DNA of 11,385 nt. Source: Deltaproteobacteria bacterium (lineage in GTDB: Bacteria > Desulfobacterota > Desulfobacteria > Desulfobacterales > B30-G6). Of the stretch, positions 7,083-11,385 are shown piece by piece. How positions within the stretch are numbered: the stretch's first letter is position 1; every line of letters begins with the position of its first letter. The notes beneath the pieces are model-generated. The model saw nothing but the letters and a program-made list of their open reading frames with translations, was not told where the DNA came from and did no database searches. The DNA lies in assembly GCA_019313725.1 (NCBI GenBank), contig JAFDAT010000169.1, forward strand, positions 1 through 11,385, read 5' to 3'. A program made the position numbers and the translations under genes.

Positions 7083-7914
7083 ATGACGAAAATCGCCTTT
7101 CTCTTCCCGGGACAAGGTTCCCAAATAGTGGGTATGGGTTCCGATTTTTACAGTGAATACAGTTCGGTCAGAGAACTTTTTGACATGGCGGAAGAGACCG
7201 TCAAGCTTAATCTATCGCGAATCTGTTTCCAGGGTCCGATGGAAACATTGACCGAGACCGTCAACCTTCAACCGACTATGACAGTTGTAAATCTATCTAT
7301 TCTCGAGGCTATTCAGCAGGCCGGTCTCATTGATGCATCGAGAAGCCCTGCGCAGTAAAGGCGCCATGCATGCCATTGTCGGGCTTGATATCGAAGATAT
7401 CAAAGCCATCATACCCCAGGCGCGTGTTCACGGAATCGTTTCGGTTGCCAATCACAACATGCAGCAGCAGATAGTCATCACCGGAACACCCGAGGCAGTG
7501 GAAGCGGCCTCGGAACTCGCCCGTTCGCAGGGTGCGCGGGCTGTGCCGCTGAGGGTCAGCGGAGCATGGCACAGTGAACTGATCCGAGGTGCCGAAACGG
7601 ACTTTCGTGAGCATCTCCAGACCATACCTTTCAGCAAACCCGCAATGCCTGTCATTCACAATGTAACTGCGGATTTTATCGACGACCCGGACGCGGTCAG
7701 GGAAACGATGGTTCGGCAACTTTGCAGCCCGGTGCGGTGGTACGACACCATGTGCAAACTGATGGATGAAAAGGTGGAAATATTCGTGGAAATCGGCCCG
7801 GGAAAGGTGTTGAACGGCCTTTTGCGCAAAACCATACCGGCAGATTATCCTTCCCGGTTTTACGCAGTTAACAATTTGAAGTCACTGGAATTATTTTTAA
7901 AAGACGCCTTATAA
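7083..7914 (+). pseudogene. fabD: [acyl-carrier-protein] S-malonyltransferase, disrupted by internal deletion and frame change
   Basis: FabD normally moves the malonyl group from CoA to acyl carrier protein for fatty acid synthesis. The 5' part (7083-7358) starts well (ATG with AGGTGG at 7073-7078) and reads FLFPGQGSQIVGMG through ILEAIQQAGL, then runs out of frame into a TAA at 7356. The 3' part continues in another frame from about 7330 (LMHREALRSKGAMHAIVGLD) to TAA 7912 and holds the catalytic His (SGAWHSEL) and VEIGPGKVLNGL. Missing between them, by comparison with E. coli FabD, are about 36-38 residues including the GHSLGE nucleophile serine and the substrate-binding arginine. The loss is roughly 110 bp and not a multiple of three. 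The two pieces together would give about 276 residues against about 310 normally. Neither fragment can be an active transferase, so a second fabD should exist unless this is a sequence error. Its stop overlaps the minus-strand gene by 6 bp. Confidence 0.9.
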
Positions 7915-8148
7915 ATCTTCCGGTTCAACCCAGACGATGTGGTCTTTATTGATAAATCTGATTTTTCCCACGGCATCCTTCAGAACCACGTCAACCATGA
8001 CAATGAACGACACATCGCGTTGGGTGAAAAGCTCTGACACCCGCTGATCAGGAGAAATGTTCACCTTCCCGTTGATGGTGGACCCATCGGTTGTCCTTAC
8101 CGTGATAGACCTGTAATTTGTTTGATAGCTGTCATCGATGTCATTCAT
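7909..8148 (-). CDS. small conserved-looking protein of unknown function
   Basis: I do not recognise a named function. The 79-residue product (from MNDIDDSYQTNYRSI) appears to be a small beta-rich cytosolic domain. VRTTDGSTINGKVNI suggests a strand-turn-strand, DQRVSELFTQRDVSFIVMVDVV continues in the same way, and it ends with GKIRFINKDHIVWVEPED. This layout recalls small domains where an x-D-G-x-x-x-x-G turn is followed by an INK-x-x-I-x-W-V-E tail, as in several uncharacterised deltaproteobacterial proteins. There is no signal peptide or membrane segment. The ATG at 8148 is chosen because AAGGAAGG lies directly before it; longer in-frame starts up to 8220 lack such a site. It is the only minus-strand gene supported in full here, divergent from dksA and tail-to-tail with the broken fabD, sharing 6 bp (7909-7914). 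Even codon use and the good ribosome site argue for a real gene. Confidence 0.75.
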   Translation of the reverse strand: MNDIDDSYQTNYRSITVRTTDGSTINGKVNISPDQRVSELFTQRDVSFIVMVDVVLKDAVGKIRFINKDHIVWVEPEDL

Positions 8149-8314
8149 ATCGCCTTCCTTTGTCATAATATGTGAACCCGCCTCTCTAAACTGCTTGATC
8201 CCCATTCCATACGATATCATCCATATTCTGGCAATACAAAAACTGTTTTTCTTGGTGACTGCCGGACCATCGACTTTTGCCTTTACAATCCAAATGTCTT
8301 GTGATAAATTTTTT

Positions 8315-8334
8315 TATTTTTAGATGTAAAAATA
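8315..8334. promoter_or_regulatory. perfect AT-rich inverted repeat in the dksA upstream region
   Basis: TATTTTTA-GATG-TAAAAATA is a perfect 8-4-8 inverted repeat (8315-8334), ending 23 bp before the dksA ATG and just upstream of its AAGGA ribosome binding site (8346-8350). It may be an operator or a weak leader hairpin. The flanking stretch 8299-8333 is strongly AT-rich and probably contains the dksA promoter, but I see no convincing -35/-10 pair. Confidence 0.35.
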
Positions 8335-8357
8335 GATTTCCGATCAAGGACGATACC

Positions 8358-8720
8358 ATGAATAAAAAAGATATTGCATATTTTAAAGAACTCTTGGCCA
8401 ATCGCCTGGAAGATCTTCTGAGCCAGGCTGACGATACGGTTTCCGGCATGACCACGCCGAAGGAAAACTTTCCAGATCCGACCGATAGAGCATCCCTGGA
8501 ATCGGATCGAAACTTTATGCTCCGCATCCGGGACAGAGAAAGCAAACTGATCAAAAAAATTAAAAAAGCGCTCTCCCGCATAGAAAGCGGAACCTTCGGC
8601 CTCTGCGAGAAGTGCGGTGAAGACATCTCCAAAAAACGCCTGAACGCCAGACCGGTTACAACCCAGTGTATTAACTGCAAAACGAAAGAAGAAGCCTTCG
8701 AAAAAGCCCTTGGACTATAG
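8358..8720 (+). CDS. dksA: RNA polymerase-binding transcription factor DksA
   Basis: DksA binds the RNA polymerase secondary channel and, with ppGpp, lowers rRNA promoter activity and adjusts transcription during starvation. The 120-residue protein closely follows E. coli DksA over its core. A coiled coil carries the tip motif D-x-x-D-x-A in FPDPTDRASLE, then IRDRESKLIKKIKKALSRIESGTFGLC and a four-cysteine zinc site: CEKCG, then, after KKRLNARP, CINCK. It lacks the roughly 30-residue N-terminal extension of the E. coli protein, which is common in deltaproteobacteria. The start is ATG 8358, with AAGGA seven bases upstream (8346-8350); an in-frame ATG at 8277 would add an unrelated tail. Its last codons overlap the TTG start of the PHP-RNase III gene by 11 bp, which couples a regulator of rRNA synthesis to an enzyme likely to process rRNA. 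Confidence 0.95.
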   Translation: MNKKDIAYFKELLANRLEDLLSQADDTVSGMTTPKENFPDPTDRASLESDRNFMLRIRDRESKLIKKIKKALSRIESGTFGLCEKCGEDISKKRLNARPVTTQCINCKTKEEAFEKALGL

Positions 8721-10290
8721 CGAACAGGCAGGGATAGACCTTCACATACACTCCACCGCTTCAGATGGAACGCTGACACCTTCGGCAATCGTGTCCCTGG
8801 CCTTGGATCTCCAGCTTGGGGCCATTGCCATAACAGACCATGACACGATCGCCGGTTCCAAAGAGGCTTTAGATCAAGGCATTCCCGCATCCCTTCAATT
8901 TATAACCGGTGTTGAAATCAGTGCCACCCCTCTGCTTAAAGACGGTCCGGCCAGCAGCTATCACATCCTGGGCTACTTTATCGACCTTGGCAATCCCGAG
9001 CTGAATCGTCTGCTGGAAAAGCTTCAAGCGGCCAGAAGCGCCAGAAACCCTGAAATTATTAAAAAACTGCAGGCATCCGGTTTTGACATTTCTCTGGAAG
9101 AAGTGCGTGTGCAGGCCGGAGATGGGCAGCTCGGACGGCCCCACATCGCACAAACCCTGCTGAGCAAGGGATATGTTGAATCCTTCGACCATGCCTTCGC
9201 AGCGTACTTGAGCAAAGGGCAGTCGGCCTATGTGGACAAGTTTCGCATCGATTGCCCCCGGGCAATTGAAATAATCACGGGTGCGGGCGGCATCCCGGTC
9301 CTTGCCCATCCCGGGCTCTTAGGGCTGGAAAGTGATGAAGCCCTGGAGGCTCTGCTGGCGGCGCTCAAAGAGATGGGGCTGTTGGGACTGGAAGTGCTCT
9401 ACCCGAATCACACAGCTGAACAGATTGCACGGTTCACAGACCTGGCGGCAGCCCAGGACCTTCTGATTACCGGCGGTACCGACTTTCACGGAGGTCTGAA
9501 GCCGGAAATTTCGCTGGGGAGGGGGGATGGATCCCTGTTTGTACCCTTTCGGCTTTATGATGCCATGCTCGCCAAAAACTGTTCGCTTTCAAGCCAACAT
9601 GAAGTGGAACTGGCCCTGGGGTATACATTTCAAAAACCGGATCTTCTTACGGAGGCCCTCAGCCACAGTTCCTTCGTAAACGAACAGGCTGATCAAAACC
9701 GTCGCGACAATGAGAGATTGGAATTCCTGGGGGATGCTGTCTTGAACCTGGTGGCCGGTGACCTGTTAATGCAGTACGACCCCGACTTGAGGGAAGGCGA
9801 TCTCACCCGAATACGTTCTGCCATGGTTAACGAACAACAGCTTGCCTCCGTATCCAGATCCATTAACCTGGGAAAATATATCCTGCTAGGCAAAGGGGAG
9901 TCCCGGACCGGCGGCAAGGATAAAAGCTCCATTCTGGCGGATACCATGGAAGCCATCATTGCCGCTGTTTATCTTGATGGCGGGTTTGACGCTTCGTTTC
10001 AAATGATCCAGCGTCACTTTTATCCGCTGATCCAATCGCTGGTCAGCAAGATCAACGCCCAGGATTATAAAAGTGAATTGCAGGAGTTTGTCCAGTCCCG
10101 GCACCACCCGGGACCGCACTACAAGCTCTACGATGCAAGCGGACCGGACCACGATAAAACCTTTCGTATCCAGCTGGATATCTGCAATACCCGTACCCGG
10201 GGCGTTGGCAAGAGCAAAAAATCAGCGGAACAGGATGCCGCCAGAATAGCCCTCCAGATACTGCGTCGGGAAGCGGATGCAGATATGTAG
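8710..10290 (+). CDS. fusion protein: PHP phosphoesterase (TrpH/RNase AM-like) + ribonuclease III
   Basis: One 526-codon frame joins two normally separate enzymes. Residues 8-285 are a PHP metal-dependent phosphoesterase: DLHIHS (H12, H14), ITDHD (D43, H44), GVEIS (E69), LAHPG (H200) and GTDFHG (D258, H260) are all intact. The closest known type is E. coli TrpH/YciV (RNase AM), a 5'-3' exonuclease that trims rRNA 5' ends. Residues from about 297 are a full RNase III: LGYTFQKPDLLTEALSHSSF, signature NERLEFLGDAVL (334-345), DTMEAIIAA (D411, E414) and a dsRNA-binding domain (about 452-520). Between them is no stop, and no ribosome binding site precedes the only plausible internal start (GTG 9604). 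The linker is about ten residues, with C291 encoded by TGT, one base from a TGA stop. The TTG start overlaps dksA by 11 bp and is the only start before the DLHIHS motif. The stop lies in a palindromic element. Domain calls are firm; that the cell makes one polypeptide is inferred. Confidence 0.93.
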   Translation: MDYSEQAGIDLHIHSTASDGTLTPSAIVSLALDLQLGAIAITDHDTIAGSKEALDQGIPASLQFITGVEISATPLLKDGPASSYHILGYFIDLGNPELNRLLEKLQAARSARNPEIIKKLQASGFDISLEEVRVQAGDGQLGRPHIAQTLLSKGYVESFDHAFAAYLSKGQSAYVDKFRIDCPRAIEIITGAGGIPVLAHPGLLGLESDEALEALLAALKEMGLLGLEVLYPNHTAEQIARFTDLAAAQDLLITGGTDFHGGLKPEISLGRGDGSLFVPFRLYDAMLAKNCSLSSQHEVELALGYTFQKPDLLTEALSHSSFVNEQADQNRRDNERLEFLGDAVLNLVAGDLLMQYDPDLREGDLTRIRSAMVNEQQLASVSRSINLGKYILLGKGESRTGGKDKSSILADTMEAIIAAVYLDGGFDASFQMIQRHFYPLIQSLVSKINAQDYKSELQEFVQSRHHPGPHYKLYDASGPDHDKTFRIQLDICNTRTRGVGKSKKSAEQDAARIALQILRREADADM

Positions 10291-10360
10291 CGCGGGGATT
10301 TATCCCTGCCGAAACATGTTGCAGGGCAACCGGTACAACCCTATGGCCGGGCCGGCTACA
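10286..10360. repeat. 75-bp palindromic element bounded by TGTAGC/GCTACA (possible dispersed repeat)
   Basis: The sequence between the RNase III and radical SAM genes is bracketed by TGTAGC (10286-10291) and its reverse complement GCTACA (10355-10360). Inside are several nested dyads: GGGA-TTTA-TCCC (10295-10306), CCCTGC/GCAGGG (10304-10309 with 10321-10326), GTTGC/GCAAC (10318-10322 with 10326-10330) and GCCGG-G-CCGGC (10346-10356). This resembles REP/MITE-like intergenic palindromes. No second copy occurs in the window, so repetition in the genome is untested. The left end contains the TAG stop of the upstream gene. It may also act as an mRNA-stabilising or terminating structure. Confidence 0.5.
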
Positions 10361-10381
10361 CACCTTCAAATATTGTAATCT

Positions 10382-11326
10382 GTGAACATCAAAAACGTGG
10401 GACGCATTAAAAAACAAAAGCCGCTCATTATTCCCCTGTTCATTCCGCATGCAGGATGCCCCCACCAGTGTGCCTTCTGCAACCAGAAGGTAATCGCCGG
10501 GCAAAAGACCGGAAAAATATCGTTAAAGGCCGTCCGACGGCAAATCGATCAGTTTCTCACCTACCCATCCGAAAAACGCGAGACCGTGCAGATATCATTT
10601 TACGGCGGCAACTTTTTAGGTCTGGAGCCGGAAAGCATTCGAGCCCTTCTCGATGAAGTCGGCGTTCAGTCCATGGATGACCGGGTCCTTGAACAGGCCC
10701 GGCGAGGCCACACAGCCCTTGACACTAAAAATGCGCTGCTGTTGCTCAAGGAGACACCCTATGACATCGGCCTACAGATAATGACGGGCCTGCCAGGTGA
10801 CAACGAAGCATCCACGTTGTTGACCGCCCAAAAGCTGGCTGAATTTTCACCGGCCTTTGTACGGATTTATCCGGCGTTGGTCCTAAAGGACAGCCTTCTG
10901 GCACGCTGGTACGAAACCGGGAAGTTTCATCCCTTGACCCTGGACGAGGCGATTCACCGAGTCAAGACACTCTACCTGTTTTTTCAGGAGAGGGCCATAC
11001 CGGTCATCCGCATGGGCCTGCAGGCTTCGGACACACTGGAAGCCGATCAGAATGTCTTGGCCGGTCCCTATCACCCGGCATTCGGGCACCTGGTGCTGTC
11101 GAGCATTTATCTGGACAAAGCATCTGAATTGCTGAAAAAAAACCCCGGTCTGACAGGCAAGGCCACTTTTTGCGTACGACTGCAAAACATTTCCAGGATG
11201 AGGGGTCAGAATAACCGGAACATCAAAATACTTAAAAAAAGATTTCGGTTGGATTCGATTGATGTGATACCGGATGACGGGATGGCAGCGGACGATATTC
11301 GTCTGGCTGAAAGAGAGCCTCTTTAG
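10382..11326 (+). CDS. Elp3-like radical SAM protein, with apparent internal in-frame deletion
   Basis: Radical S-adenosylmethionine protein of the Elp3/HemN-related group often found beside rnc. The 4Fe-4S motif is GCPHQCAFC (C26, C30, C33; CX3CX2C), preceded by PLFIPHAG and followed by SFYGGNFLGL, the SAM-contacting second strand. Then come VGVQSMDDRVL, RRGHT, GLQIMTGLPGD, FVRIYPALV, and a C-terminal part with VIRMGLQASD and LAGPYHPAFG. Family members run about 350-400 residues; this one has 314. The shortfall sits at one place, where ESIRALLDE runs directly into VGVQSMDD (10652-10660), so the strand with the R-I-S-T-R-P-D motif and its neighbours (about 45 residues) is absent. The frame is kept. 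The protein may be inactive, or the sequence may be faulty. Function in the family is not settled; RNA modification or anaerobic metabolism are guesses. It begins with GTG 10382, without a clear ribosome binding site, 91 bp after the fusion gene. Confidence 0.85.
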   Translation: MNIKNVGRIKKQKPLIIPLFIPHAGCPHQCAFCNQKVIAGQKTGKISLKAVRRQIDQFLTYPSEKRETVQISFYGGNFLGLEPESIRALLDEVGVQSMDDRVLEQARRGHTALDTKNALLLLKETPYDIGLQIMTGLPGDNEASTLLTAQKLAEFSPAFVRIYPALVLKDSLLARWYETGKFHPLTLDEAIHRVKTLYLFFQERAIPVIRMGLQASDTLEADQNVLAGPYHPAFGHLVLSSIYLDKASELLKKNPGLTGKATFCVRLQNISRMRGQNNRNIKILKKRFRLDSIDVIPDDGMAADDIRLAEREPL

Positions 11327-11385
11327 CGCTGATCTTCCTTCCCTTCCGGCAATACATGCAGAAAAATAATTTTAGCCCCATATAG
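11323..11385 (-). CDS. possible C-terminal end of a minus-strand gene (partial)
   Basis: Reading the minus strand from the window edge gives 20 residues ending in TAA: a stretch with GAKIIFLHVLPEGKEDQR. The hydrophobic AKIIFLHVLPEG strand recalls the first half of universal stress (UspA-like) domains, but there it would not be at the C-terminus. The frame is very short and overlaps the radical SAM stop by 3 bp, so it may be chance. I see no terminator or other element in 11327-11385. Confidence 0.2.
   Translation of the reverse strand, partial: LYGAKIIFLHVLPEGKEDQR

Noticed and set aside
7330..7914. 3' part of fabD as an independent functional gene starting at TTG/ATG 7330-7333
   Set aside because: It lacks the nucleophile serine and begins in mid-domain without a ribosome site, so it is the rear fragment of a broken gene.
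8186..8890. 234-codon minus-strand frame opposite dksA and the PHP start
   Set aside because: It mirrors the codon structure of dksA and the PHP domain and has no recognisable motif; the + strand genes are certain.
9604..10290. Separate RNase III gene starting at GTG 9604
   Set aside because: No ribosome binding site precedes it and there is no stop in the PHP frame, so the longer fused frame is the simpler reading; kept as a point to test.
1..11385. CRISPR array, tRNA/rRNA gene, insertion sequence, toxin-antitoxin or phage defence system
   Set aside because: No regularly spaced repeats, cloverleaf, transposase, or defence-type domain was found on either strand.

Overview
The window looks like a chromosomal housekeeping segment from a Desulfobacterota (deltaproteobacterial) sulfate reducer, most likely of the Desulfobacterales/Desulfosarcina type. 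This placement is inferred from gene content and protein flavour: a precorrin-2 dehydrogenase, a CcsA-type membrane protein and glutamyl-tRNA reductase stand in a row, followed by a dksA / PHP phosphoesterase / RNase III / Elp3-like radical SAM run. Base composition is near 50% GC, several genes use TTG or GTG starts, and nearly all genes lie on the + strand. I see no tRNA, rRNA, CRISPR array, insertion sequence or phage gene.

Layout: (1) The 3' end of a SPOUT tRNA methyltransferase (trmL-like) is followed by the complete disaggregase gene clpB. (2) After a 263-bp gap come three genes that overlap end to start: a DHH/DHHA1 phosphoesterase, a precorrin-2 dehydrogenase (siroheme branch) and a CcsA/HemX-type membrane protein. 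A 100-bp gap with a tandem 14-bp repeat then precedes hemA. The last three genes cover tetrapyrrole entry (hemA), the siroheme branch, and probably cytochrome c/heme handling. (3) A fabD-type malonyltransferase gene follows, broken by an internal deletion. It meets, tail to tail, a small minus-strand gene of unknown function. (4) dksA overlaps the start of an unusual 526-codon gene that joins a PHP phosphoesterase of the TrpH/RNase AM type to a complete RNase III. (5) A 75-bp palindromic element supplies the stop codon of that fusion gene. (6) A radical SAM gene follows, apparently lacking about 45 residues from the middle of its barrel.

The most notable object is the PHP-RNase III fusion. 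Both E. coli homologues act on the same substrate class (RNase III cuts the primary rRNA transcript; RNase AM trims 5' ends of rRNA), so the fusion makes sense as a combined rRNA-processing enzyme. Caution is needed: within 4 kb there are three departures from expected gene structure (fabD deletion, gene fusion, radical SAM deletion). They may share a cause, such as recent small deletions or an assembly problem.
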